From assembly GCF_000488215.1 (NCBI RefSeq), contig NZ_KI530712.1, positions 996,881-1,060,880 on the forward strand: a DNA stretch of 64,000 nucleotides, written 5' to 3'. Below the pieces are notes generated by a model. That model did not search any database and was not told where the DNA came from. It saw nothing but the letters and a program-made list of their open reading frames with translations. Below, piece after piece: positions 45,542-55,210 of this stretch; positions within the stretch are counted from its first letter, which is position 1; every line of letters begins with the position of its first letter. The position numbers were made by a program, and so were the translations under genes. The stretch is from Acinetobacter nectaris CIP 110549. Its GTDB lineage: Bacteria; Pseudomonadota; Gammaproteobacteria; Pseudomonadales; Moraxellaceae.

Positions 45542-46843
45542 ATGAATAAGTATTTTCTTTTAGCGTCTTTACTAAGTATTTCTCAATATGTATTTGCTGA
45601 TATAAAGGATAATCAAGATATTATCTCCTATACAAAAGATAAAAAAAATGAACAAATATCGTTACTCAAAGAGCTTGTCGATATAAATAGTGGTACAGAG
45701 AATAAACAAGGTGTCATAGCTGTTGGGGAAAAAGTTAAGCCACTCCTAGAGAATCTAGGATTTAAAGTTGAATGGAAAGAATTACCAGAAGGTATGAAGC
45801 ATGCTGGAAGCTTAATTGCAACCAAAACAAATAATAGTTCTTCTAAAGAAAAATTTTTAGTTATTGCTCATCTAGATACAGTATTTCCATCTGATAGTAG
45901 CTTCCAAAAGTTTGAATATATTGATGACAAGAAAAAATTTGCAAAAGGGCCAGGTGTAATAGATGATAAAGGCGGTATCGTAACCATCATCTATGCTTTA
46001 AAAGCGCTTGATCATATCAATGAGTTAAAAAATAAAAATATTACTATTGTACTGGTAGGTGATGAAGAGCTAGCTGCAAAACCAACCGATATTTCTAGAA
46101 AGTCTTTAATAGATGTTGCCAAAGACAATTCTATCGCTTTAGGTTTTGAGTTTGCACTCAATGATAATCAATTAATTACAAATCGTAGAGGATTATCAGA
46201 ATGGTACATAAATAGTTCAGGAAAGCAATCTCATTCATCGCGTATCTTTGAAAAAGATGTTGGTTATGGTGCCATTTTTGCTATAGCTAATACCCTTAAT
46301 GAAATTCAAAAAGAATTATCTCACACAAATGGATTAACTATAAATCCAGGCATTCTGCTAGGAGGATCACACCCTATCGAAGATATAGAACAAGGTAGTG
46401 GTAAAGTTGATGGTAAAAAAACAATCGTCTCAAACAATGCTATAGCACATGGAGATATTAGGTACCTTAATGAGAATCAAAGAGACTATGCAAAAAAAAT
46501 AATGACTAGAATTACATTAAATAATTTACCTCTTACCGAAACCACAATATCTTTTAAAGATATTATACCTACTATGGCAGAAACTTCTGCAAATAAAGAT
46601 TTATTAGAGTCATTCAATCAAATAAATAAAAATCTGACACATAAAAGCTTAAGTGCTGTTCCATCAAATGATAGAGGTGGGGCTGACATATCATATATCA
46701 GTAAATATATGGAAGGAGCTATTGATGGATTAGGTCCTTGGGGCACAGGAGCACATACGGAAAAAGAAACTATAGATTTAGACTCTCTAGAAACGGTAAC
46801 CAACCGAACAGCTATTTTTTTAAAAAATTATCCAAATTTTTAA
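45542..46843 (+). CDS. Exported M20 metallopeptidase (glutamate carboxypeptidase-like)
   Basis: 433 residues with a signal peptide (MNKYFLLASLLSISQYVFA). Zinc-ligand segments of the M20 family are visible: VIAHLDTVFP (His, Asp), GVIDDKGGIV (bridging Asp), VGDEELA (catalytic Glu pair) and GPWGTGAHTEKETID (final His). The lid/dimer domain runs through RRGLSEWYINSSGKQSHSSR. The set is intact. Likely cleaves a C-terminal Glu or similar residue from peptides or conjugates such as folates. No ribosome site stands out before ATG 45542. Confidence 0.88.
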   Translation: MNKYFLLASLLSISQYVFADIKDNQDIISYTKDKKNEQISLLKELVDINSGTENKQGVIAVGEKVKPLLENLGFKVEWKELPEGMKHAGSLIATKTNNSSSKEKFLVIAHLDTVFPSDSSFQKFEYIDDKKKFAKGPGVIDDKGGIVTIIYALKALDHINELKNKNITIVLVGDEELAAKPTDISRKSLIDVAKDNSIALGFEFALNDNQLITNRRGLSEWYINSSGKQSHSSRIFEKDVGYGAIFAIANTLNEIQKELSHTNGLTINPGILLGGSHPIEDIEQGSGKVDGKKTIVSNNAIAHGDIRYLNENQRDYAKKIMTRITLNNLPLTETTISFKDIIPTMAETSANKDLLESFNQINKNLTHKSLSAVPSNDRGGADISYISKYMEGAIDGLGPWGTGAHTEKETIDLDSLETVTNRTAIFLKNYPNF

Positions 46844-46900
46844 GTTTTTAATATTTTCTCATTAGAATTTTCTTCTGAAGGAACAACTATAAACTACATA

Positions 46901-46936
46901 ACGGGAGCGATAAAAGATTGTTGCTCCTGTCTTTTA
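46901..46936 (+). terminator. Terminator after the M20 peptidase gene
   Basis: ACGGGAGC and GCTCCTGT pair around a 14-nt loop, followed by CTTTT; 58 bp after the stop. Confidence 0.65.
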
Positions 46937-47128
46937 TCTAATTATAATTTTCCATACTTTACACTAACTAAATATACATTCTATCTTAAACCTTTAATTA
47001 CATTTTTGTAATCTAAAAGTTAATTCTCACTTTTAGAGTTATGTGAACTGCCACCACTCTCCTAGACAAATTTCGTCTATTCTAGCAACTAGTTATATAA
47101 CTACAGTAGTTAGGCTCGAGTAATTTTT

Positions 47129-48016
47129 TTAAGTATATCGTAAAGCATCAACTACAAGTTTTAAAGCAGGAGATTGCTGTCTACGATGAGGATAATAGAG
47201 ATGATAGCCTTTAAATTGAATACTATATTTTTCAAGTACCTTAATTAACTTACCATCTAATAGGTCTTGTTGAACCATATCTTCAGGAATATACGCAATT
47301 CCTAAACCCAATCGTACAGCATCAGCACTATGATAAGACTCATTAAAAATCCATTGACCTGTAATTTTAATTTTAATCTCTAAACCTTCATGCTCAAACT
47401 CCCAAGCATATACTCCACCACCACTTGTCAACCTAAACCCAATACAAGAATGATTATATAAATCTTGTGGTGTTTCAGGAGTCCCTTTCTTCCTGAAATA
47501 CTCAGGTGTTGCCACAGCAACCATTTTCACATCAGGGCCTATACGTACTGCAATCATTCCATCTGCAACTTTACTACCAAATCGCACACCAGCATCAAAA
47601 CGTTCTGCAACAATATCGACCATTCCACTATTTGCAGTTAACTCAATATTAATATCAGGATAAAGTTCAGATATTTTTTGGAGTTTAGGTAGTAAAATTT
47701 GTTTGATCGCATGGTTACTTGCATTAATTCTTACTGTACCTGCTGGGCTATCTCTAAGTTTCGTTAATAAAGTAAGTTCATTATCAATATGATCAAAACT
47801 AGTACTAATTGTTTCTCTTAATCGCTCTCCTGCCTCTGTTGGCGATACACTTCTTGTTGTTCTTGTAAGCAACAGCATTCCTAAACGCTCTTCCAAACCA
47901 CGAATTGTGTGACTTAAAGCAGATTGAGATACTCCCAATTTACCTGCTGCCTTTGTAAAACTACCTTCCCTTGTTACCATTAAAAATGCGTATAAATCAT
48001 TATAGTTATCTCTCAT
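47129..48016 (-). CDS. LysR-family transcriptional regulator
   Basis: 295 residues. Winged helix: LYAFLMVTREGSFTKAAGKL, GVSQSALSHTIRGLEERLG; linker TRTTRSVSPTEAGERL; effector domain resembling the AaeR/PtrR-like group (IELTANSGMVDIVAERFDAG, VRFGSKVADGMIAVRIGPDV). ATG 48016. Divergent from an NmrA-like gene across 152 bp, so it likely controls the NmrA-hydrolase genes to the right. Confidence 0.93.
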   Translation of the reverse strand: MRDNYNDLYAFLMVTREGSFTKAAGKLGVSQSALSHTIRGLEERLGMLLLTRTTRSVSPTEAGERLRETISTSFDHIDNELTLLTKLRDSPAGTVRINASNHAIKQILLPKLQKISELYPDINIELTANSGMVDIVAERFDAGVRFGSKVADGMIAVRIGPDVKMVAVATPEYFRKKGTPETPQDLYNHSCIGFRLTSGGGVYAWEFEHEGLEIKIKITGQWIFNESYHSADAVRLGLGIAYIPEDMVQQDLLDGKLIKVLEKYSIQFKGYHLYYPHRRQQSPALKLVVDALRYT

Positions 48017-48168
48017 ATACCACTACCTCTCACTATAAAACATCTAAAGTAAAACTATTTATTAATGAATTTTTCTCATAACTAAATTCTACTTTCGTTA
48101 CTTAATCTTCTAAAGCGATTTATCTATCTTATATGTATTGAGCATTAACTACTTATTGGAAATTTAAA

Positions 48169-48810
48169 GTGAAGAAAGTTCTTATATTGGGGGCAAATGG
48201 CCATACATCCCAAGAAATTATTCCTAGACTATTAAATCAAGATAACATAGGGATTACCCTATTTATTAGAAATATGAACGATAATCTTACTTTCACCCAT
48301 CCAAAGATTAATTATGTTCAAGGTGATGCTCTCAATATAAATGATCTTAAAAAAGCTATGCAAGGCCAAAATATTATAGTTAGTACATTAGGTGGACTGG
48401 ATTTAGACATCAAGACTAGTAACATCATACAAGCAATGCAATACAATAGCATTGAAAGATTAATTGCGATTAATGCAGGTGGAATTTATGATGAATTACC
48501 CGAACCATTCAACTCTTGGGACAAAAAAATGGTCGGATATACTCGACCAATTAATTTAAAAGCAGCAAATCTTATTGAGTCATCACAATTACAATATACA
48601 ATCTTACGTCCTATCTGGCTTACAAATAAACCCATAGAAACATTTGAGCTGACCTATAAAGGAGAACCCTTTAAAGGGACGGAGACTTCCAGAGCGAGTA
48701 TCGCTAAAATTATTGTAGATATTATAAAAGATCCATCTATTCAAACTAGAAAAAATATTGGTGTCAGTCAACCAAATACTGATGGTACAAAACCTTTAGC
48801 ATACCAATAA
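48169..48810 (+). CDS. NAD(P)-binding NmrA-like protein
   Basis: 213 residues starting at GTG 48169 (TTGGAAATTTAAA upstream): MKKVLILGANGHTSQEIIPR with the Rossmann GANGxxSxE variant, then INYVQGDALNINDLKKAM and NIIVSTLGG. Of the same length and fold as the protein encoded at 43959-44600 but clearly distinct in sequence. Such proteins occur as NADPH-dependent reductases or redox sensors. Divergent from the LysR gene. Confidence 0.85.
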   Translation: MKKVLILGANGHTSQEIIPRLLNQDNIGITLFIRNMNDNLTFTHPKINYVQGDALNINDLKKAMQGQNIIVSTLGGLDLDIKTSNIIQAMQYNSIERLIAINAGGIYDELPEPFNSWDKKMVGYTRPINLKAANLIESSQLQYTILRPIWLTNKPIETFELTYKGEPFKGTETSRASIAKIIVDIIKDPSIQTRKNIGVSQPNTDGTKPLAYQ

Positions 48811-48998
48811 ATACTTCTTGTTAGAAAATTCATGAAAATCGCTCATAATACTATCCCATGTTTAGTAGTTTATCTTTATCAATAAATTTTCATAATAAAT
48901 ATGTGAGCAACCTTATTTCTACTTTGAAGTTTTTTATAAAAACAAAAGTAAGAATCAAGTATCCAATAATCATCCAATTAAATATTAAGGCAAAGTAA

Positions 48999-49976
48999 AT
49001 GACCTCAATAACTCCAAACGTAGAACTAGAGCAAAAATGGGATAAGACCTTCTCAAAGAACTCAAAATTAGATCATTGCAAAGTAACATTTAAAAATCGT
49101 TATGGCATTACATTAGTGGCTGACCTATATCAACCTAAAGAAATACAGGAAAAAATACCTGCTATTATTATCAGCGGTCCTTTTGGTGCAGTAAAAGAAC
49201 AATCTTCTGGACTTTATGCACAAACACTTGCTGAACGAGGCTTTATTACACTTGCATTTGACCCATCTTATACAGGTGAAAGTACAGGTGAACCGAGAAA
49301 TATTGCTTCTCCCGATATCAACACGGAAGACTTTAGTGCAGCAGTAGACTTTATTGGTATTCAAACTAACGTTGACCAAGACCAAATTGGTATAGTCGGA
49401 ATATGTGGTTGGGGTGGAATGGCCCTTAATGCAACAGCCATAGATAAACGTATTAAAGCCGTTGTAACGAGCACTATGTATGATATGACACGTTTAATGT
49501 CTAAAGGTTATAATGACAGTGTAACCCTTGAACAGCGTACCCAAACACTCGAAAAATTGAACCAACAACGCTGGGAGGATGCAAAAAACGGTACGACCGC
49601 TTATGGACCAACATCTTTAGAACTAAAAGGAGGCGAACCTCAGTTTGTAGTAGAGTATGCCGACTATTATAAAACTCCGCGCGGTTTTCACCCACGTGCA
49701 ATTAATTCAAATGCCTCATGGTCGCTAACAACACCATTATCATTCATGAATATGCCAATTTTAACTTATATTAAAGAAATATTTCCAAGACCGATTTTAT
49801 TTATTCATGGGGAAAATGCCCATTCTCGTTATTTCAGTGAAACTGCTTATAACGAAGCGGTTGAACCTAAAGAATTACTAATCATTCCTAATGCAAACCA
49901 TACTGATCTTTACGACCGTGTTGATATCATTCCATTTGATAGAATTACTGACTTTTTTAATAAAAACCTCAAATAA
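48999..49976 (+). CDS. Alpha/beta hydrolase with Cys nucleophile, cytosolic
   Basis: 325 residues without a signal peptide. The nucleophile elbow is GICGWGG with C136 in place of Ser, as in dienelactone hydrolases; the acid and His segments are HGENAHSRYFSE and NANHTDLYD. The oxyanion-side motif SGPFGAVKEQSSGLYAQTL is shared with the exported paralogue at 51508. Related to YcjY-type uncharacterised hydrolases. ATG 48999. A strong terminator shared with the convergent MFS gene follows. Confidence 0.87.
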   Translation: MTSITPNVELEQKWDKTFSKNSKLDHCKVTFKNRYGITLVADLYQPKEIQEKIPAIIISGPFGAVKEQSSGLYAQTLAERGFITLAFDPSYTGESTGEPRNIASPDINTEDFSAAVDFIGIQTNVDQDQIGIVGICGWGGMALNATAIDKRIKAVVTSTMYDMTRLMSKGYNDSVTLEQRTQTLEKLNQQRWEDAKNGTTAYGPTSLELKGGEPQFVVEYADYYKTPRGFHPRAINSNASWSLTTPLSFMNMPILTYIKEIFPRPILFIHGENAHSRYFSETAYNEAVEPKELLIIPNANHTDLYDRVDIIPFDRITDFFNKNLK

Positions 49977-49981
49977 TAGAC

Positions 49982-50018
49982 AACCTCTACAAAGTTCTTC
50001 ATGAACTTTGTAGAGGTT
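49982..50018. terminator. Bidirectional terminator, 16-bp perfect stem
   Basis: AACCTCTACAAAGTTC-ttcat-GAACTTTGTAGAGGTT between convergent hydrolase and MFS genes. No long T-run, but the stem is strong. Confidence 0.8.
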
Positions 50019-50048
50019 AATATATCTTAGAAAAATATCATTGCTATT

Positions 50049-51233
50049 TTATTTTTTTGCTAAATATACTGTCAAGATAGATGATATCGTTAAAATTATA
50101 GCACTCACTGCAAAAGCCAACTGATATCCACTATAGTCAAAAAGAATACCTCCTATGGTAGAACCTAAAGCAATAGCCAATTGTACAACAGCAACCATTA
50201 GCCCTCCTCCAAGTTCAGCATCATCAGGTAATGTACGAGCTAGCCAACTCCACCACCCAACAGGTGATGCTGTTGCTAAAAGTCCCCATAAGCCAAGTAA
50301 TATCGCCACCGCGACTTGCTGCATACCAAAAAAGATAAGTGCTAAAGCAATCGTTGCCATGATCATAGGTATCATAATCAATGTTGTGTAGAATTTCCTT
50401 TTCAAGAATAGATTTACAACACTTGTACCTATCAAACCCATTACTCCAATACCTAATAAAATTAGAGATAACTTAGATACATCAACTTTAGTTACTGTTT
50501 CTAGAAAAGGTCTTACATAAGTATAGAGTGCAAACTGCCCCATAAAAAAAAGACTAACTGAAAGCATTCCAACTGTGACTATAGAGTTTCTAAATAAACT
50601 TATAATAGATGGTTGTTTGACAGCTTTCTGCGAGATTTTTTGTGGCATTGAAGGTAAGCTAAAGAACTGCCAAACCCAAGTCAAAACAGCTATAGGAACC
50701 AAACAAAAGAAAGCACCTCGCCAGCCAATAATAGCTCCCAAGTAACTTCCTAAAGGTGCAGCAACAACCATTGCTAAAGCATTTCCTCCATTAAATATTG
50801 CTAAAGCTCTAGGGACATCAGATTCTGAGACTAATCGCATGGCTATAGCAACAGACAAAGACCAAAAACCACCTATTACCACTCCAATGAATGCACGACC
50901 AATCATATACATCGTATAATTCTGAGCCAAAGAAACAATAAGCCCTGAAATAGCCATTATTGCTGTTAGGACTAACAATAAATGTTTTCTATCTATTTCT
51001 TTAGCTAGATAGGATATTGTTAAACTTGTTATTACAGCAAAAAAACCCGAAACAGTAATTCCCTGCCCAGCTAATCCTTCTGTAATATGTAAATCTTGAG
51101 CAATTGTAGTCAATAGACTAACTGGCATAAATTCAGAAGCAATTAATGCAAAAACACATAAAGCCATTGCAAATACACCACTCCAATAAGCAGGCCTTTC
51201 CAGCCTCTTATCCTTATTTAAAGTACTAGGCAT
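50049..51233 (-). CDS. MFS transporter, DHA1 type
   Basis: 394 residues, twelve predicted membrane helices. The first helix carries ALIASEFMPVSLLTTIAQDL, typical of the AraJ/SotB/YdhP branch of drug and sugar efflux carriers; loop motif YLAKEIDRKHLLL is the motif A position, and GGNALAMVVAAPLGSYLG lies in helix 5. ATG 51233 (TTGAGAATAAAG upstream) rather than the TTG at 51245. Placed between two paralogous hydrolases; it may export their product. Confidence 0.9.
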   Translation of the reverse strand: MPSTLNKDKRLERPAYWSGVFAMALCVFALIASEFMPVSLLTTIAQDLHITEGLAGQGITVSGFFAVITSLTISYLAKEIDRKHLLLVLTAIMAISGLIVSLAQNYTMYMIGRAFIGVVIGGFWSLSVAIAMRLVSESDVPRALAIFNGGNALAMVVAAPLGSYLGAIIGWRGAFFCLVPIAVLTWVWQFFSLPSMPQKISQKAVKQPSIISLFRNSIVTVGMLSVSLFFMGQFALYTYVRPFLETVTKVDVSKLSLILLGIGVMGLIGTSVVNLFLKRKFYTTLIMIPMIMATIALALIFFGMQQVAVAILLGLWGLLATASPVGWWSWLARTLPDDAELGGGLMVAVVQLAIALGSTIGGILFDYSGYQLAFAVSAIILTISSILTVYLAKK

Positions 51234-51507
51234 CTTTATTCTCAATATAAAGAAAATATAATTATAAGAATAATCTTAAATAAGAATAAGTTGCTTAAAT
51301 CGAATAGAGTCATGTATTTAATTCATGAATTAGCTTTATAAAAATAAAATAAACATTATTTTTTGCTTATCACTTCATCAAAAAATGCTTTATTAATGAG
51401 TAAAAATCATAAGTCTATTATGTTTTTATGGACTAATTTGTGTCCCCTAAGATTAGTAAAATGACCTCAATATCATATTTTTGTCAGTAATTTTAAGGAT
51501 ATTAAGA

Positions 51508-52572
51508 ATGCAAATAAATCTTCAAAAACTCCGTCACATTGCTTTAACAGCAGCAATTACAGCTACGGTCAGCCTATTTTCATCAGCATCTGTAATGGCA
51601 GCAGATATGTCAAATGGTGCAAATAACTTTTATCAAAGCAACCAAATCATTATCAAGAAAGTTTCTTTTAAGAACCAATATGGAATGAAGATAGTTGGTA
51701 ATTTAGTTTTACCTAAAAATCTAAGTAAAAATACAAAATCTTCTGCAATTATTATAGGAAGTCCAATGGGTGCAGTAAAAGAGCAAAGCTCTATGCTTTA
51801 TGCACAAAAACTTGCAGAACAAGGATTTGTCACATTAGCGATCGACCAATCATTTTGGGGAGAAAGTGAAGGTAGCCCAAGAAATGCAGTGGCACCAGAT
51901 ATATATGCAGAAGCATTTAGTGCTGCTGTTGATTACTTAGGAACTCGCAATTTTATTAATCCTGAGAAAATTGGTGTTTTAGGAATTTGTGGTAGTGGGA
52001 GTTTTGTAATTAGTGCGGCTAAAATTGATCCACGTATGAAAGCGATTGCAACTGTAAGCATGTATGATATGGGTGCTGCTAACCGCAATGCTTTAAATCA
52101 TTCTTTAAGTATCGAGCAAAGAAAACAAATTATTGCAGAAGCTGCAGCTCAACGTTATAAAGAGTTTGAGCGTCAAAAGCCAGCTTATACCAGTGGTACA
52201 GTTCATAAACTAACAGCAGACACTCCTGCTATTCAACGTGAGTTCTATGACTTTTACCGTACTCCAAGAGGAGAGTTTACTCCTAAAGGTGCTGATCCTC
52301 TTGGGACAACTCATCCTACTTTAACAAGTAATGTGAAGTTTATGAATTTCTATCCATTTAATGATATTGAAACGATTTCACCTCGCCCAATGTTATTCAT
52401 AACAGGTGATCAAGCACATTCAAAAGAGTTTAGTGAAGATGCATATAAACATGCTGGTGAGCCTAAAGAATTATATTATGTTAAAGGTGCAGGACATGTT
52501 GACCTATATGATCGTGTTAATCTCATTCCATTTGATAAATTAACTTCTTTCTTTAAAAATAATCTAAAGTAA
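51508..52572 (+). CDS. Exported alpha/beta hydrolase with Cys nucleophile
   Basis: 354 residues from ATG 51508 (AAGGATATTAAGA). Signal peptide MQINLQKLRHIALTAAITAT ... VMA|ADM. Same build as the gene at 48999: IIIGSPMGAVKEQSSMLYAQ, nucleophile elbow GICGSGSF (Cys), then ITGDQAHSKEFSED and GAGHVDLYDRVNLIPFDKLT. So the cluster has a cytosolic and a periplasmic version of one hydrolase. Substrate unknown. Confidence 0.88.
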   Translation: MQINLQKLRHIALTAAITATVSLFSSASVMAADMSNGANNFYQSNQIIIKKVSFKNQYGMKIVGNLVLPKNLSKNTKSSAIIIGSPMGAVKEQSSMLYAQKLAEQGFVTLAIDQSFWGESEGSPRNAVAPDIYAEAFSAAVDYLGTRNFINPEKIGVLGICGSGSFVISAAKIDPRMKAIATVSMYDMGAANRNALNHSLSIEQRKQIIAEAAAQRYKEFERQKPAYTSGTVHKLTADTPAIQREFYDFYRTPRGEFTPKGADPLGTTHPTLTSNVKFMNFYPFNDIETISPRPMLFITGDQAHSKEFSEDAYKHAGEPKELYYVKGAGHVDLYDRVNLIPFDKLTSFFKNNLK

Positions 52573-52583
52573 ATTAATCATCT

Positions 52584-52619
52584 AAGAGCTGTATACTCAA
52601 AAGTATATAGCTCTTTTCA
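52584..52619 (+). terminator. Terminator after the exported hydrolase gene
   Basis: AAGAGCTGTATACT-caaa-AGTATATAGCTCTT stem followed by TTC; 12 bp after the stop. Confidence 0.88.
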
Positions 52620-52657
52620 TTCATCTTGAAAATTAAATACAGAATTAATCATAGCTC

Positions 52658-52790
52658 TCATTTATATCTAGGTTTTGGAATTTTCAGTTCCTCTGGGACT
52701 GTTCGTTTTATTAAGTTACTTTCAATAGCAAGGTTCAAATATTTTTTGAAATGTTGCCCGATGTGAAAGATTAACCAATCTCAATGCTGT
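52658..52790 (-). pseudogene. Remnant of a Fic protein C-terminus
   Basis: Minus-strand codons read LVNLSHRATFQK, then after a frameshift NLAIESNLIKRTVPEELKIP and KPRYK before TGA. This matches the end of the intact Fic protein encoded at 54070-55065 (LVRLSHRATFQKNYLNPAIE, SHLIERTVPDKPKSPKQKYR). The catalytic domain is absent. The remnant and the intact gene are in the same orientation, with the TIGR02391-like gene between them. Confidence 0.85.
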
Positions 52791-53038
52791 TCTCGATGAT
52801 TTAAACCCTATCAAGTTTTTTAGTGCTGTAACTCAAATCTTGAATATATTTCTCTTTGCTCGCACTTATGAGTAGTAGTAAGTGCATTTTTAATACTAAT
52901 AATAATACAATGATAATTTTAGGTGAACGAGTCAAATTAACGCTCCCAAACATCCCATCAAATTTGCTCTTTAAACTCTAGATTTCTAATCTCATTTACC
53001 CCATCATATTTCAAACAACTATTTATTAATTTTTAAAA
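52791..53038. other. Intergenic region with a hairpin
   Basis: About 250 bp from the Fic remnant to the next gene. Inverted repeat GCACTTA-10 nt-TAAGTGC at 52862-52885; the loop contains ATGAGTAGTAG, recalling the palindrome upstream of intact fic. No promoter consensus or ribosome site was found for the gene at 53039. Confidence 0.4.
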
Positions 53039-53875
53039 ATGTTTAAAACTGAAAACTATTACCACATCGATTACTTCGCTCAAGCTGGAGTAACAGAAAC
53101 ATGTCTCTATAGTCTTTGCAATTTAATCCAGACAAATGTAGATTTCACTGATGTACGTTTGCTCACAAGTGAGCAGTCTCATGCATTTATATTTAAAGAT
53201 CAATTTGGCAAGTACTACATTATTCGATCAGGTTTTGCATCGGGTTATTCAGGTGAGGCCCCAAAAGGACTCGCAAAAGCACTAGCAGTCTTAAGAAGAC
53301 ATCAAATCGATATAGAAGAAGTACTCATCCCATCAAAGATTCTTAATAAGCTAAATAAATCATTATTGACTGATCAAGATATCGATTTCATTTTCCAACA
53401 AAAAATCATCCGTCCTATCCGTTTACATGACTATATTTATTCTTTCGAGGGTGAAGTTAATCAAGCATTAAAGCAAAAACGTTACTACCCATTAGAGTTA
53501 CCGTATTCAATTATTGATGACAGAATTTTTGATCTTGCTCTACTATTTAAACAAGATCCAGATTCAGCATTAAGCAAGGCATATAAACGCTTAGAAGATA
53601 TCATTAGAGAACGTACAAATATCAATGAATCTAGTAAAAAACTGTTTGAACAAGCTTTTCAAGGTAAAAATGCCTTATTAACTTGGGACGTACCTGATCA
53701 TTCTGAGATAAATGGTAGAGCAGAGTTATTTAAAGGCACGTATATGGCATTCCGTAATGCCAGAGCTCACCGTGAAAAAGAGGAAACCTTAGTTCATCAG
53801 TATCGTGAGTTTTTATTGATTAACGAACTATATTTACTCGAAGAAGAAGCAATCTCAATTATTTCTGACAAATAA
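53039..53875 (+). CDS. TIGR02391/Ymh-like protein with HEPN-type Rx4H motif
   Basis: 278 residues. The C-terminal ~90 residues match the Hypoth_Ymh/TIGR02391 pattern (LFEQAFQGKNALLTW ... ELFKGTYMAFRNARAHREKE). R239-NARA-H244 is an Rx4H motif as in HEPN RNases. The N-terminal half (~45-100) is another domain with SGFASGYSGEAPKGLAKALA followed by a basic/acid stretch, which I do not recognise. Such proteins are common in defence islands, and the neighbours here are Fic, McrBC and a type I R-M system. An RNA-cleaving abortive-infection effector is inference. ATG 53039 has no clear ribosome site. Confidence 0.72.
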   Translation: MFKTENYYHIDYFAQAGVTETCLYSLCNLIQTNVDFTDVRLLTSEQSHAFIFKDQFGKYYIIRSGFASGYSGEAPKGLAKALAVLRRHQIDIEEVLIPSKILNKLNKSLLTDQDIDFIFQQKIIRPIRLHDYIYSFEGEVNQALKQKRYYPLELPYSIIDDRIFDLALLFKQDPDSALSKAYKRLEDIIRERTNINESSKKLFEQAFQGKNALLTWDVPDHSEINGRAELFKGTYMAFRNARAHREKEETLVHQYREFLLINELYLLEEEAISIISDK

Positions 53876-54069
53876 ATCTAAAGCTCGAGTTAAACTTGAA
53901 CAACTTTATACTTATACTTCTTTTAAATATAAATTTTCAAAAGGCCAACCATATCTACAAAAGATAAAACTCTAATTCTTATTGGTAAGAAATTTGGGGC
54001 AGTGCTGGCCTAATAAAAGATATCGAATATAAGTACGATGGTATGATCCTATTAATATTCAACTAAATC

Positions 54070-55065
54070 TTATGCAATTAACCTATATTTTTGCTTTGGA
54101 CTTTTCGGTTTATCAGGCACTGTTCTTTCTATTAAATGACTTTCAATAGCAGGATTTAAATAGTTTTTTTGAAATGTCGCTCTATGTGAAAGGCGAACTA
54201 AGTCCATAAGCTCAACCAGACTATATTCTTTTCCTTTTTGCATTTTATTAATCAGTTGACTTACATACTCATTAGCTTGAGCGGTATCTTGATCGCCAAC
54301 TTGAGCGGTCATATTTGAATTTGAAATCGCATCTAAAATCATTTGCAAGATAAATTCAATAAAGGGAGCTGAATCAGTCTGATTTGTACTTGCTTGTAAA
54401 GCATCGTAATAGGCTCTCTGATTTTGATAAATTAAGCTTTCAACAGGAATATTTATAAAAATTGGATGCCATTGACTCAGTATTAAGGTTTGCCAAAGTC
54501 TTCCCATTCGCCCATTACCATCTGCAAAAGGATGTATAAACTCAAACTCGTAATGAAATATCGAACTTTGAATAAGTGGATGTTCTTGACTTTCTCCAAG
54601 CCACTGTAATAAATCACTCATTAAACGAGGGACTTGAGTTGCTGGTGGTGCCATATGTATTACTTGACCACCAGACATTACCCCGACTCCACCTTGACGG
54701 TATTGTCCAACCTCATCAATTAACCCTGCCATTAACACTTGATGTGCTTCAAGCAAATCAGATGCAAGACTAGGTTGCCATTTTTGAAATGCGTCATAAG
54801 CTTTAATCGCATTGCGAACCTCCTGAATTTCTTTAGGTGGCGCAATGATAGGCTTTCCATTTAAAATTGCTGTGATTTGTTCAGTACTTAATGTATTTCC
54901 TTCAATCGCTAATGAGCCTTGAATAGTTCGAATACGATTTGCTTTTCTGAGTTTTAAACTATCTTGGATTTCATCTAAAACAGTCAAACGCCCTATGTTC
55001 TCACTAATCTGAGCAATCAGATGAATGATTTTAGATGTGATGGTATAAGGCGGTTGGTAGTTCAC
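54070..55065 (-). CDS. Fic-family AMP-transferase, class II (self-inhibited)
   Basis: 331 residues. The Fic core is complete: H178-PFADGNGRMGR189 (HxFxxGNGRxxR) transfers AMP or a related group to protein hydroxyls. An N-terminal inhibitory helix motif SLAIEG (51-56, S/TxxxE[G/N]) marks it as class II with built-in autoinhibition. The C-terminal part (~275-331) is a winged-helix DNA-binding-like domain (YSLVELMDLVRLSHRATFQK). ATG 55065; the family often has ~370 residues, so it is complete. Target unknown. A decayed copy of its C-terminus lies at 52658-52790. Confidence 0.92.
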   Translation of the reverse strand: MNYQPPYTITSKIIHLIAQISENIGRLTVLDEIQDSLKLRKANRIRTIQGSLAIEGNTLSTEQITAILNGKPIIAPPKEIQEVRNAIKAYDAFQKWQPSLASDLLEAHQVLMAGLIDEVGQYRQGGVGVMSGGQVIHMAPPATQVPRLMSDLLQWLGESQEHPLIQSSIFHYEFEFIHPFADGNGRMGRLWQTLILSQWHPIFINIPVESLIYQNQRAYYDALQASTNQTDSAPFIEFILQMILDAISNSNMTAQVGDQDTAQANEYVSQLINKMQKGKEYSLVELMDLVRLSHRATFQKNYLNPAIESHLIERTVPDKPKSPKQKYRLIA

Positions 55066-55210
55066 AATAACTACTCCTGTAAATTAATTTTAGAGCGAAG
55101 CCTACAAATGCCTAGACAAATTAAGTAATCTTCAAACTTAGGAAAAACTAAAAACTCGATGCACTGATTAAAACTCAATTATAAGTTTTAGGCTCTTATC
55201 ATATTTTACT

